Of a stretch of DNA of 64,000 nt, positions 52,164 to 62,015 are shown one piece after another. A model generated the notes under the pieces. The model had not been told where the DNA came from. It did not search any database and saw only the letters and a list, made by a program, of their open reading frames with translations. The translations under genes were made by a program, and so were the position numbers. This DNA is from Cyclobacteriaceae bacterium (lineage in GTDB: Bacteria; Bacteroidota; Bacteroidia; Cytophagales; Cyclobacteriaceae), in assembly GCA_016787755.1 (NCBI GenBank), contig JAEUUA010000026.1:62001-126000 (forward strand). Reading direction: 5' to 3'. Position 1 is the stretch's first letter. Every line of letters begins with the position of its first letter.

Positions 52164-53015
52164 CTATCGTTTAACAACAAAGGTTAGCACGGGCCGCTTG
52201 GCGTGACCTACTACATCTTCGGCAATACTACCGGCCATTACATGGGCAAATCCTGTACGACCATGCGTGGCCATAGCGATCAAGTCAGCATTAATACTTT
52301 CGGCAAAGTAAATGATTCCATCCTCTTCTGTAAGATCGTTGAAGATGTTTACTGTATAATTTTTTAAGCCTAACCTTTTGGCAAATTTTTCCATATAGTC
52401 TTTCACCACATAATCCCGCTGAAAATCACCTGGCGTATTGATGCGAACTAAGTGGATTTTTGAATTATACAGTTCTTGCGTCTTCTTAATCATGCGCGAA
52501 AAAATCTCCTCGTCCTTATGCATAGCCGTGGCATATACAATGTTTTTAAAATTAACCTTAGCCGGTTTTCTATGAATGCTTAGCACCGGACATTTTGCAT
52601 GCCGAACAACCCGCTCTGTATTGCTACCTATTACCATTTCCTCCAACTTTGTTTTTCCTGAAGTTCCCATCACTACCAAATCAACTTTCTGCTCTGTAAT
52701 GATTGTACGCATACCATGGAAGGCATTCCCCAAACGCAACTCTCCAGTCACTTTTACCTCAGAAAAACGAGGGTCCAACACCAATTTCTCCAATTGCGCT
52801 TTCGATTTCTCCAAAAGCTTCATCGTGAATAATTTATCTTCCCAATTTTCTGAGGTGCGCCATTCTCCGGTTACTGAATAAGAACCCTCCGTGATCGCCT
52901 CGACAACATGCAATAAGGTGATTTCAGATTTAGCCTTTTTAGCAATCTCTACAGCAACTTCCAGTGCGGAGACGGAGATTTTTGAAAAGTCAGTTGGGAC
53001 AAGTATTTTTTTCAT
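52164..53015 (-). CDS. Tandem universal stress protein
   Basis: A 283-residue protein of two fused UspA domains. Domain 1 is about 1-148 and domain 2 about 153-283. Each has the ATP-binding pattern G-2x-G-9x-G-S/T: GTSGKTKLEEMVIGSNTE and THGRTGFAHVMAGSIAE. Such doublets are common in Bacteroidota and act as dimers in starvation or oxygen response. It is a single-gene unit with its own terminator. Direct targets are not known. Confidence 0.94.
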   Translation of the reverse strand: MKKILVPTDFSKISVSALEVAVEIAKKAKSEITLLHVVEAITEGSYSVTGEWRTSENWEDKLFTMKLLEKSKAQLEKLVLDPRFSEVKVTGELRLGNAFHGMRTIITEQKVDLVVMGTSGKTKLEEMVIGSNTERVVRHAKCPVLSIHRKPAKVNFKNIVYATAMHKDEEIFSRMIKKTQELYNSKIHLVRINTPGDFQRDYVVKDYMEKFAKRLGLKNYTVNIFNDLTEEDGIIYFAESINADLIAMATHGRTGFAHVMAGSIAEDVVGHAKRPVLTFVVKR

Positions 53016-53473
53016 TCGTTAAAGTTTAAAGTATCAAAAATGATTTTATTCGCGGCAATTAGTTAAAAGTACTGAATTCGTCTCGAATTTAAAACCTTGT
53101 CGAAAACAAAATGTGGACAATTCGGTTGATAAGTTGTTCAATTCTTTTAGTCAGAATTCTTTGCAGAAACAGATCTGTCAATTACTTTCATATCACTAAG
53201 TTGATTTTTTATTCAGGTGATTAACCCGCACCGAAAAACAAAAGTTATTTTCTTCGGAAAGTAATTACAAAAAAGCGGAGTGGGTTGGTATTGTCAACGT
53301 TGAACTTTCTTAGGAAAGTATGACAAGGCTAGAAGCGCAGGTCAGTTGTCGTGAGATGATTGAGGCACGTTTTGCAGGAATAAAAACAGTTTAGGCTTGT
53401 TCTTCAACTACGGTTGTTGAATGAGAAGACGGGGAAAGTCAAGCAATTGATCTTTCCCCGTTTTATTTTACAC
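53016..53473. other. 458-bp gap, possible plus-strand small RNA
   Basis: No convincing gene occurs on either strand; only short frames under 40 codons are present. At the right end a strong plus-strand terminator occurs (53431-53470). It implies a transcript read rightwards that does not include a coding gene, so a small RNA somewhere in about 53200-53470 is possible. The left part also includes the divergent promoter of the stress-protein gene. Confidence 0.4.
53431..53470 (+). terminator. Intrinsic terminator without an upstream gene
   Basis: CGGGGAAAG (53431-53439) pairs with CTTTCCCCG (53453-53461), followed by TTTTATTTT on the plus strand. It can also act weakly for the DUF4288 gene on the minus strand, whose stop is at 53474, but the T-run there is poor. 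Confidence 0.75.
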
Positions 53474-53839
53474 TCATGCTTGTATATCGGACCTTTCTTT
53501 GTGTAGTGAAATATGCAATGACCTTTGAGCTTTCTGTCTGATTACTTGACTATAAGCAACCGCATCCATTGGTTCTTCTGTGGAAGAGCAAAGCAATACT
53601 CCATCTTCAGGATTATCAATTGGGTGTACCTCAGCCACATCAATAAATTTCCATTCTATGTGCGCTTCGCTGTTAATCAGAAAGCAACCCTGCTCGAGCC
53701 AGCCAATAAATGTTGCTTTCTCATAGGCCCAATTAACTTCATCCGCGCGTATTAATCGAACCTGTTCCTCAAACTGAGGAGTATGATTTCCCCCTCTTCT
53801 CAGCACTTGAAAAACTAACTTTACAAGATACCAGTTCAT
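53474..53839 (-). CDS. DUF4288-family protein
   Basis: A 121-residue cytosolic protein. The start MNWYLVKLVFQVL, followed by GNHTPQFEEQVRLI and the EDGV block in the C-terminal half, is the DUF4288 pattern, a beta-rich domain of unknown role. Length is normal. It is a single gene between the LiaF-like gene and the non-coding gap, 58 bases from the former. Confidence 0.8.
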   Translation of the reverse strand: MNWYLVKLVFQVLRRGGNHTPQFEEQVRLIRADEVNWAYEKATFIGWLEQGCFLINSEAHIEWKFIDVAEVHPIDNPEDGVLLCSSTEEPMDAVAYSQVIRQKAQRSLHISLHKERSDIQA

Positions 53840-53896
53840 GTGCTTGTTGTTTTAGGTCACCGTCAACTTTCCGCAGTTGCCCGGTGACTTGTATGA

Positions 53897-54628
53897 TTAA
53901 TTATAACTTTTGATATCAACCCCCCCGAACATAACAAACCCGGTAAGGATCAATTTTTTGTTTGAGTTATACGCTTGTGGAGCATTGCGCTTGTCATCTA
54001 CCCCGCCCAAGATTGCCGTAATATCCGATTTCATTTCCCAATTAGATGGAATTACTAATTTCACGCCTCCAAAGATTTGCGTGACATCAATTACTACGGT
54101 GCCATTTATATCAGCCTGAGATAAATCAATATCCGCACCACCAAATACACAGGTCGTTTCGCCCCCTTTGAAATTCTTTGAAAACACCTTTCGTTTGTTG
54201 CCACCAAATACTGTGGTTAGATCAAAATAATCCTCGCCTCCTTCATCTGAAGTAATTACACCATTCCCCCAGCGTGCTTTTTTTGCCTCGCGCGAAGTTG
54301 AACCCAGAAGAGATTTGGAAACAATAAAAATACCTACTATGATTATGCCAATTGGAAATGCATAGCGATCAATATCATAAGGAAATCCAGGGATATCGTC
54401 AATTAGAAAAAATGATCCAATCAAGATCATCACCAACCACCCTATACCCTGAAATCCTTTATTAATACCTAATACTAACCCCAAGGCTATTAACATAGTC
54501 TTCCATGAAAACAGCCAGTGTGGAAAGTAAAATAAGTTTGCTCGGTCAAGTAATAAAAACCCACCAATGACCAGGATGATTGCGCCTACCCAGAAACTGC
54601 TGCTCATCTTTCTTTTGTCGTTGCTCAT
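53897..54628 (-). CDS. LiaF-like / DUF5668 membrane protein
   Basis: From the ATG at 54628 the protein has 243 residues (the frame opens eight codons earlier). Four membrane helices (SSSFWVGAIILVIGGFLLL, TMLIALGLVLGINKGFQ, IGWLVMILIGSFFLI, AFPIGIIIVGIFIVSK) form the N-terminal half. The C-terminal half is a beta-helical domain with repeated FGG turns (TTVFGGNKRK, CVFGGADIDL, QIFGGVKLVI, ILGGVDD, FGGVDIK), as in LiaF and cell-wall stress response proteins. In Firmicutes LiaF restrains LiaRS. No such two-component system is near. Confidence 0.87.
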   Translation of the reverse strand: MSNDKRKMSSSFWVGAIILVIGGFLLLDRANLFYFPHWLFSWKTMLIALGLVLGINKGFQGIGWLVMILIGSFFLIDDIPGFPYDIDRYAFPIGIIIVGIFIVSKSLLGSTSREAKKARWGNGVITSDEGGEDYFDLTTVFGGNKRKVFSKNFKGGETTCVFGGADIDLSQADINGTVVIDVTQIFGGVKLVIPSNWEMKSDITAILGGVDDKRNAPQAYNSNKKLILTGFVMFGGVDIKSYN

Positions 54629-54914
54629 AAAATATTGCGTTTGTTTACACAAAGAAACGGGGTAAACAGCTGAAGAAAGAGGCCTAATAGGCTATCCACC
54701 ATCAAAAGTCGGTGAACCCGGAGTTTTATGGGGGTGAAATTGGAAAGTCAAACCACAGGGAATGCAGAAGGCTAGCAAGAAACGTTGGGTTTAGAAACCG
54801 GAAGCAAGTTATTAACCACCAAGTGTGAAGCCTGATGTCTTTTATAAATGATCCCAAGATCTAATCTTTTAGCCTTTGCCACTTCGTGCCATAGCACAAC
54901 AACAAGTTATTTTA

Positions 54915-56279
54915 CTAGTTCGAAAAGGCTTTAATGATGTCGTTCGAAAAAGCGAAGACCATAATTACTAACAAAATGGCCATTCCTACTTTGATTGAAT
55001 TCTCAAAGAATTTCTCTGATGGCTCACGACCACTGATCATTTCATACAATAGGAACATCACATAGCCACCATCCAGTGCGGGAATAGGCAACAGATTCAT
55101 AAATGCCAACACCATAGAAAGCAATCCTGTCATTTGCCAAAAACGTTCCCAGTTCCATTTGCCACCATAGGCTTGCGCAATACCAATTGGGCTAGAGATT
55201 GACTTTCGCAGCGAAAGTTCTCCGGAGAAAATTTTCCGAAAGGCTTTTACTTGGACAATGATCACTTCGAACGCACGGCCGGGACCTAATAACAATGACT
55301 GGCCAAATGAATAAGTTACCGTAGATTGACCTTCAAGGGGAACAATTTCCATGGGAATGGCAAAACCTATTCCCTCCGCGCCTTTGAAATATTCCGTATA
55401 GTGAAGTAAGTGTTGACCCCGCTTAACTGCGAATTGTAAAGAATCTCCTGTGAAACTGGTAAGGGCGGCTCTTAATTCATCATAATAAGTTATTGGGTTA
55501 TGCTGAACTTCCACAATGCGATCTCCTTTTTGAAGGCCAAGCCGGGCAGCAATTGTGTTGGGTGTAACCTCATCAATCACGGGCAACCTTCTTGGAATTA
55601 CAAATCTTAGTATTGCCCCTTTTTTGTCAAACTGTTCAATAAAATCGGTAGGGATTGGAATTTCTACTTCCTGACCATCGCGCAAAACAGTGTATGATGA
55701 ATTGTGCGATAGCAATACATCGGGCTTGGCTACATCGTCAAAATATTTTACTTCCTGACCATTTATCTTAACGAATTGATCGCCTGTCTTAATTCCTATT
55801 TGCTCGGCAAGCTCCATAGCCTGCACGCCACCATGTTTATTCACATAGTCATTAAGAATATATTGATCGCCTAACCAATATGTCATCCCAATAAAGATGA
55901 TGATGCCTACAATCACGTTTACAATAATTCCACCCAACATCACAATCAGGCGCTGCCACGCTGGTTTGGCGCGAAACTCCCAGGGCTGAGGTTCAGCTTT
56001 CATCTGCTCCTTGTCCATGCTTTCATCCACCATGCCAGCAATTTTCACATAACCTCCTAGCGGGAACCAGCCAATACCAAATTCGGTGTCACCTTTCTTA
56101 AACTTCACTAACGAAAAGTTTAGGACATTAGCCATTGGGAACAGAAAGTCGAAGAAGAGATAAAACTTCTCCACCCGAATATTGAACATACGAGCCGTTA
56201 TATAATGACCCCATTCGTGTACGGCTATTAAAATCGAAAGGCTCAGCAGCAGCTGGGCCGTCATAATCAATCCTTCCAT
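54915..56279 (-). CDS. rseP: Site-2 metalloprotease RseP
   Basis: A 454-residue intramembrane zinc protease that cuts membrane-bound anti-sigma or signal proteins. The zinc motif HEWGH is at 21-25 (LIAVHEWGHYITAR) and the second ligand motif LDGG near 399-402 (LLPIPALDGGYVM). A PDZ region lies around 195-290 (AARLGLQKGDRIVEV), with a partial one before it (GIKTGDQFVKINGQ). The start at 56279 overlaps dxr by 13 bases, or M6 at 56264 may be used. The dxr-rseP pair is a usual arrangement. Confidence 0.95.
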   Translation of the reverse strand: MEGLIMTAQLLLSLSILIAVHEWGHYITARMFNIRVEKFYLFFDFLFPMANVLNFSLVKFKKGDTEFGIGWFPLGGYVKIAGMVDESMDKEQMKAEPQPWEFRAKPAWQRLIVMLGGIIVNVIVGIIIFIGMTYWLGDQYILNDYVNKHGGVQAMELAEQIGIKTGDQFVKINGQEVKYFDDVAKPDVLLSHNSSYTVLRDGQEVEIPIPTDFIEQFDKKGAILRFVIPRRLPVIDEVTPNTIAARLGLQKGDRIVEVQHNPITYYDELRAALTSFTGDSLQFAVKRGQHLLHYTEYFKGAEGIGFAIPMEIVPLEGQSTVTYSFGQSLLLGPGRAFEVIIVQVKAFRKIFSGELSLRKSISSPIGIAQAYGGKWNWERFWQMTGLLSMVLAFMNLLPIPALDGGYVMFLLYEMISGREPSEKFFENSIKVGMAILLVIMVFAFSNDIIKAFSN

Positions 56280-57436
56280 GAGTAAATCAGTTCTTTTGCT
56301 TTAATTCTTGTCTCTTTATCAGTATTCACATAATCCTCGATGGCAGGACTGGCGATGTAATCCATTTTAGCTAAACATCGCTCCACGATGTCCGACATCT
56401 GAAGAAATCCAACCCGATCCTTCAAAAACTCCTCCACAGCCACCTCATTCGCAGCATTTAGCACGCAGGGCATGTTTCCACCCCGACTCAGCGCGTCAAA
56501 TGCGAGCGCAAGATTACGAAAAGTTTCTGTATCAGGCTTCTCAAAGGTTAGAGCCGGATATTGGCTAAAATCAAAACGCGGAAAACTGCTTTTTAAGCGC
56601 TGCGGATAGGTCATTGCAAATTGAATGGGTAAACGCATATCCGGCAACCCAAGTTGTGCTTTTATTGATCCATCTTCAAATTGCACCATGGAATGGATGA
56701 TGGATTGCGGATGAACCACCACCTCCACTTGATCAGCTTTTAAACCAAAAAGCCATTTGGCTTCAATAACTTCAAGTCCTTTGTTCATCAAAGAAGCTGA
56801 ATCGATCGTGACTTTAGCACCCATCGTCCAGTTGGGATGTTTGAGTGCCTGCGCTTTCGTTACCTTGGCGAGCTCATTCTTTTTCATTCCCCGAAAGGGA
56901 CCGCCTGAAGCCGTAAGAATAATTTTCTCGATTGGATTATGAAACTCGCCTGCCAGACATTGAAAAATAGCCGAATGCTCTGAGTCGATCGGATATATAT
57001 TTACTCCTTTTTCCTTTGCTAATCGCGTCACAAGTTCTCCTCCTACTACCAATGTTTCCTTATTAGCAAGGGCAATAGTTTTTCCAGTTTGAATGGCTCG
57101 TATGGTTGGTTTTAGCCCAGAGTACCCCACTAAGGCAGTTATTACCAAGTCAATGGTATCCAACTCAACGATTGATGCCAAGGCGTTTTCGCCTGCAAAC
57201 ACTTTAATGCCTAACGGTAACAAGGCATCTTTTACTTCATTGTATAATTCATCCTTTCCAATTACTACCGCATTTGGATTGAACTTCTTCGCCTGCTCAA
57301 TTAAAAGCTTCGCATTATTCTGCGCAGTTAATACTTCAACTTCAAAAGCCTGCGGATGCTGAGTTATTACTTCCAGGGCTTGTGTTCCGATAGAACCTGT
57401 TGAACCTAAGATGGCGATAGATTTCTTTTCCTTCAT
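56267..57436 (-). CDS. dxr: 1-deoxy-D-xylulose-5-phosphate reductoisomerase
   Basis: The 389-residue second enzyme of the MEP isoprenoid pathway, converting DXP to MEP with NADPH. NADPH loop GSTGSIG at 11-17; substrate and metal region SEHSAIFQCL and TASGGPFRGM, then HPNWTMGAKVTIDSASLMNKGLE is split across the conserved loop. Full length with all motifs. It precedes rseP with an overlap. Its presence means the cell makes isoprenoids by the MEP route. Confidence 0.97.
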   Translation of the reverse strand: MKEKKSIAILGSTGSIGTQALEVITQHPQAFEVEVLTAQNNAKLLIEQAKKFNPNAVVIGKDELYNEVKDALLPLGIKVFAGENALASIVELDTIDLVITALVGYSGLKPTIRAIQTGKTIALANKETLVVGGELVTRLAKEKGVNIYPIDSEHSAIFQCLAGEFHNPIEKIILTASGGPFRGMKKNELAKVTKAQALKHPNWTMGAKVTIDSASLMNKGLEVIEAKWLFGLKADQVEVVVHPQSIIHSMVQFEDGSIKAQLGLPDMRLPIQFAMTYPQRLKSSFPRFDFSQYPALTFEKPDTETFRNLALAFDALSRGGNMPCVLNAANEVAVEEFLKDRVGFLQMSDIVERCLAKMDYIASPAIEDYVNTDKETRIKAKELIYSWKD

Positions 57437-57491
57437 GAATTATTAAGAGCCGGACGCTAATTATAGGGATGCAAAATAAACAATTCGGATG

Positions 57492-58601
57492 CTACACTCG
57501 CAGAAATACATTCTTCTTATAGAGGAAGTATAAAAATGTCCATTTTATCATAACATAACAGATACCGAAGGTTAAGATATTAAAAGGGTCCCCCACCCAC
57601 TGGATGAGCCATTGAAAAACCGACTCGGTCGTGTATTGCCAATCAATAAATTGGCCTGACATATAAATTAAAATGGAATTCATGCCAATCACACTAAAAA
57701 AAAATGCCCACTTTTTATATCCACGCACGTCAATTACATAATAAAACAATGCGAGTAAAATAAGACTCAACCCACCTACGTGAAGCACAAAGGAACTTGA
57801 CCAAAGATTTTTATTAATTGGAAAAACTAAATTCCACAGCTGAGCAAATATGAGAGAAGCTACTCCCATCGCTACTAATTGAAGGGATTTTTGGCGCATG
57901 CTAAGGGGACTATTTTTTAACAAATTGCCGGCATAAATTCCTAATAAAGCAGTACTGATCGCTGGGATGGTTGATATTAAGCCCTCTGGATCATGTATCC
58001 CTAAATAAAGTTTACCCGGGAGTATCAAGCCATCCAGGTATGAGGCAAAATTCCCTTCCATTGTTAAGTCTCCAGGGGCAAAACCCGGCCTGGCATTGAA
58101 TACAAATAGAAGCCAGTATCCCAGTAGCAAAGAACAAAACCAAATAATCTGACCCCGCTGTTTGGTATATAAGTAAATCATGTTGGCAAACATGTAGGCT
58201 AACCCGATTCTTCCCAGCACGCTACCAAAACGAATTTCAGCAATCGGACGAAGTTCTAGCCCATTGTTGTAGATGATCCCCAACAAAACTAATATCAGCC
58301 CCCTTTTGATTACACGAAACAATAGTTGATTTGTTGATTTCCCTTGTTGCAATTCCTTACCCATTGAGTAGGGTGTAGCCACCCCAGCCAAAAAAAGAAA
58401 TAAGGGAAAAATTAAATCATACAAATGAAAGCCATTCCATTTGGGATGAGTGAGCGCAGAGGAGAAACCTTCTATGAGGGGAGAACTCGTAATCTTAGCA
58501 AGGCCGTGAACGATTTCCTCAGCGCCCATTATCCAAAACATATCGAACCCGCGGAGCGCATCAAGAGAATAAAGTCGCTGAGTTGGGTATACAGCTTTCA
58601 T
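57492..58601 (-). CDS. DUF5009 / heparan-acetyltransferase-like membrane protein
   Basis: Starting at ATG 58601 (a GTG two codons upstream is possible), the protein has 369 residues and about 10 membrane helices. It opens QRLYSLDALRGFDMFWIMG, the DUF5009/NagX signature, with HLYDLIFPLFLFLAGVATPY, where a conserved His lies. Relatives acetylate amino sugars at membranes. It follows the DUF1080 gene by about 10 bases, forming a probable operon with it and the Gfo/Idh gene, so a sugar-related function is likely. Confidence 0.9.
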   Translation of the reverse strand: MKAVYPTQRLYSLDALRGFDMFWIMGAEEIVHGLAKITSSPLIEGFSSALTHPKWNGFHLYDLIFPLFLFLAGVATPYSMGKELQQGKSTNQLLFRVIKRGLILVLLGIIYNNGLELRPIAEIRFGSVLGRIGLAYMFANMIYLYTKQRGQIIWFCSLLLGYWLLFVFNARPGFAPGDLTMEGNFASYLDGLILPGKLYLGIHDPEGLISTIPAISTALLGIYAGNLLKNSPLSMRQKSLQLVAMGVASLIFAQLWNLVFPINKNLWSSSFVLHVGGLSLILLALFYYVIDVRGYKKWAFFFSVIGMNSILIYMSGQFIDWQYTTESVFQWLIQWVGDPFNILTFGICYVMIKWTFLYFLYKKNVFLRV

Positions 58602-58610
58602 GAACACTCG

Positions 58611-61600
58611 TTATTTTGACAAATTTTTTAATCGGATACTTCTAAACTTAACAATAGAACCATGGCCCAAAAACCCGATGTGCCCTGTATGGCGATTTAG
58701 TCCCGGGTGCTCCTTATGATCGATCGTCCCATTTTTTGAAGCCTTCTTCATATCACCCTCCAGTATAATCGTACCATTTAAAGTCACCTTAATGTAGTCA
58801 CCCTTTACATACACCTCCTGCTGATTCCATTCGCCTGTTGGTTTTAAAAAACCACGTTTGGCAGGAATTACTCCATATACAGAACCATGGTACTGATAAA
58901 CTTCCAACTTAGCATAAGCTGGAGCCTCGTTATCCAATATTTGAATTTCTTTGCCAACGTAAGCAACATCTCCTTCTAACGGAGCATGAATACCTAAGCC
59001 ATTGTTCGCGCCAGGTGTAAGTTGGAATTCAAATCTGAAAACAAAATCCCCATATTCTTTTTCGGTATAGAGATTCCCATGACCCTCTTTGGTTGGGTAG
59101 ATTGCAATTGCATTATCCTCTACCACATAATCCGTTTTATTACCTACCCAGTTGTTAAGATCCTTACCATTAAATAATAGCTCAAAACCCTGTTCTCTCT
59201 CTTCCCCGGAAAGCTGATAGGGTTTGTATCCTAGCTCCTTTACATAAAGGTTTCTGAAAGCCAGATCTGTGCCATGGGCCTGTAACTCAATAGCTTCCTC
59301 GGAAAAAATCGGGAGGTTTCTATCCCAATAATTTTCCATTACAACGTTATCCACCACGAGAATACCATTCAGATAAACCGTTACCTGATTGCCAACCATT
59401 TTAATTTGGAATGTATTCCATTCCCCAATGGGATTATCAGCTACCACCAACGGGGTATTCCTTTCTTTCTGATTGTTATATAATCCTCCTGATCCCACCG
59501 GGGCTCCAACATCCGTTCGAGTTATATCCCAGATTTGAACTTGCGGAGTGCCACGCAGATAAATACCACTATCTCCATTTTTTGAAATCTTCCAATCTAC
59601 AATCATTTCAAAATCCCCATATTGACGATCGGTGCAAAGGTTTGTGCCATCTCCCTGAAATATAATCATGCCTTCTTTCACACCCCAATTATCCTTCACT
59701 TTTGCATTCGCCTCATTTTGCTTCTTTAACAAAACTTCCCGGGGCATTTTAGCACGTACCATTGGATTCTCAACTAACCCATGCCACCCATCAAGATTTT
59801 TGCCGTTGAAAATAGATTCGTACCCTTTTGTATAAGGAAGATTTTCAAGATAGGTGAGTATATCAATGCGCTCATATTGACTATCCTCACCCGTTAACTT
59901 AGTAAGTATGCGCTCCAATATTTTGCGCACCTCGATTCCAGTAAGACCTGGTTTCGCATCCGAAGTTGGAAGAGCAATTTGCATCGCTGCCCGACTGGCC
60001 GCACTTTCCATATCCGGGTTGTCCAAATAATCAGCAACGAATAGGAGTGACAAAAATGTTCTTACGTTGCCTGCTGATCTGATTACGGAAGATTTCTCAC
60101 TATTGTTATTAGCCAGGGACATGATTTCCCGCAGTATTAAAAGTTTTTGATCATCCGGCCACGAAGATTTTACGGTTTGAAACATACATGCCATGAGGGC
60201 CTGTTCATGGTATTGTTTTAATGTTTCGTTCTTTCTGATTTCCAGCAGCGTCCTGACTGCTTTATTATCTTGCCAATTCTTCAAAGTACGAAACGCTACT
60301 TCTCGCTCTTTTTCACTTCCGTGATAAAATGCCGAGACAACTTTTTCCAAAGCTCCTACACCTAAATAGGGCAACACGGGAAGTAATTTTATCTTTTGAG
60401 AGGAGTAAGCTTCATCAATCAACGTGGCTGTGCGTTCATCCAGTGCAGAAATGATTGCCCACTGAAGTGCTAGTATCTCCTTGTCATCTTCGGAATTCCT
60501 TAACATGTTTAATAAACTACCTATGTTGATTCCTGACGAGACGCTGGGTAACGCTTCATGGGCTGCTGTCTTTACCGTGACATCATTTGAGGTAGCTTGC
60601 TTTGCGATTATATCAAAATGGGCTATTGCCCGTCTCGCTGCCAGAATTTGTATCAACGCAGTTTTATTATTCGTGGGAGTCGTTTCTAACTGTTTCGCTA
60701 TTAATGCCTCTGCATTTTTATCAGCCACTTGAAGCATAACATCTTTGGCGATTGATAATTCAGACGTATCTGTTGATCGCACCAGATATTCCAATAAAGC
60801 GGGCGTGAACTTATTATTTTTATAAAGTGCTAATTCTGATGCTGCCGTTATTCTCACTTGTTGGCTTTTTGAGGTGAGCGCTGGCACCAACATCGATTCA
60901 GCAAACGAATCATTGTGATTAGCCTTAGCCAACATTGATAAGACATTAGCTTGAGAAGCGCCCGAGGACTTTTTATATTCTTTTTTCCAAAGGTTCAAGG
61001 AAGAAGCAGAACTTGCAGATAATCGAGCAATCTTCAAAACTTCCTTTTCATACTCTGAATCAAAGCGGCTACGCTCCTTGATCAATGTTTTCACAGATCC
61101 TTCTGCATCCGCTTGTGTTAGCCCATTTAAGGCTGCTAACCTGACATGCTGCTGAGAAACATCAGGCGTATTTTCAAGTATAGTTGCAGTGATTTCTTTG
61201 ACTAAAGAACGGTTCCCTTTGCTTGACATTTGATGAAGATATTCAACTAATGCTGCGGTCGCTTCAGTCGGATCGTTTTTAAATCCAACATTCTTTGCCT
61301 GTTGTAAAAGCACTTTATAGGAACTAGCATCAGACATTACCGCGATTGCCCAAAGTGCTTGCTTCTTTAATAAGATGTTATCACTTGAACTAAATGTTGT
61401 TACAGATGAGATGGCCGGTAGGTATTTTAATTGACCCAACGCTTTAATTAATCTTGCTTGCGTAGGTATAGAAGAATTTGGTAGTGCATTCAGTAAAACT
61501 TTACGCGCATCTTCCGTACCGATGGATTCCATAACAGAAATGGCAGGTAGGCTTAACTCTTCATTGCTCATATATTGCTTCAGAACTGAAACTGATTCGT

Positions 61601-61991
61601 TCGATCCAATCAATTTCAAATTATCCATGAAGTAAACTTTCACTTCTTTGTTTGAAGTCTTGTTAAGCGCATTCAGGTATGCGCGCTCAACAATAAGTTT
61701 CTCATCTTTCGTAGTTGCATAATGTGTGAGTAGGGAAACCGCATAACGAAAAGGTATACCATCCGCCACTCCACTGGGCTGAACGCCATCTGCCAACAGT
61801 TGGACACCCTCATCTCCCAAAAGAATTATTTGATGAAACAATTGAGTCGCCTGTTGATTATCGGAAAGAGGTAACAAAGCTAATGCATCGGCTACTTTTG
61901 TTTTAACCAATCGTTGATCTTGGGCCCACGCCAAAAGCGGAGCAAGAAACAGCAACAAAAAGATTACTCGGACGATTTTAGTTGATTTCAT
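58611..61991 (-). CDS. Large exported HEAT-repeat plus double DUF1080 protein
   Basis: A 1126-residue protein. Signal peptide 1-23 (MKSTKIVRVIFLLLFLAPLL, ending AWAQ). Residues about 30-700 are tandem HEAT-like helical repeats. Then two DUF1080 (concanavalin-like) domains: about 720-925 (YESIFNGKNLDGWHG, GDSGIYLRG) and about 933-1126 (FELLFNGKDLNNW, GANNGLGIHAP). DUF1080 proteins include 3-keto-disaccharide hydrolases. The pair of domains may cleave or bind 3-keto-sugars, and the HEAT part may scaffold. It is upstream of the DUF5009 gene and 24 bases after the Gfo/Idh gene. Confidence 0.9.
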   Translation of the reverse strand: MKSTKIVRVIFLLLFLAPLLAWAQDQRLVKTKVADALALLPLSDNQQATQLFHQIILLGDEGVQLLADGVQPSGVADGIPFRYAVSLLTHYATTKDEKLIVERAYLNALNKTSNKEVKVYFMDNLKLIGSNESVSVLKQYMSNEELSLPAISVMESIGTEDARKVLLNALPNSSIPTQARLIKALGQLKYLPAISSVTTFSSSDNILLKKQALWAIAVMSDASSYKVLLQQAKNVGFKNDPTEATAALVEYLHQMSSKGNRSLVKEITATILENTPDVSQQHVRLAALNGLTQADAEGSVKTLIKERSRFDSEYEKEVLKIARLSASSASSLNLWKKEYKKSSGASQANVLSMLAKANHNDSFAESMLVPALTSKSQQVRITAASELALYKNNKFTPALLEYLVRSTDTSELSIAKDVMLQVADKNAEALIAKQLETTPTNNKTALIQILAARRAIAHFDIIAKQATSNDVTVKTAAHEALPSVSSGINIGSLLNMLRNSEDDKEILALQWAIISALDERTATLIDEAYSSQKIKLLPVLPYLGVGALEKVVSAFYHGSEKEREVAFRTLKNWQDNKAVRTLLEIRKNETLKQYHEQALMACMFQTVKSSWPDDQKLLILREIMSLANNNSEKSSVIRSAGNVRTFLSLLFVADYLDNPDMESAASRAAMQIALPTSDAKPGLTGIEVRKILERILTKLTGEDSQYERIDILTYLENLPYTKGYESIFNGKNLDGWHGLVENPMVRAKMPREVLLKKQNEANAKVKDNWGVKEGMIIFQGDGTNLCTDRQYGDFEMIVDWKISKNGDSGIYLRGTPQVQIWDITRTDVGAPVGSGGLYNNQKERNTPLVVADNPIGEWNTFQIKMVGNQVTVYLNGILVVDNVVMENYWDRNLPIFSEEAIELQAHGTDLAFRNLYVKELGYKPYQLSGEEREQGFELLFNGKDLNNWVGNKTDYVVEDNAIAIYPTKEGHGNLYTEKEYGDFVFRFEFQLTPGANNGLGIHAPLEGDVAYVGKEIQILDNEAPAYAKLEVYQYHGSVYGVIPAKRGFLKPTGEWNQQEVYVKGDYIKVTLNGTIILEGDMKKASKNGTIDHKEHPGLNRHTGHIGFLGHGSIVKFRSIRLKNLSK

Positions 61992-62015
61992 TTTTTATAA
62001 GTCTTCAGATTGCAT

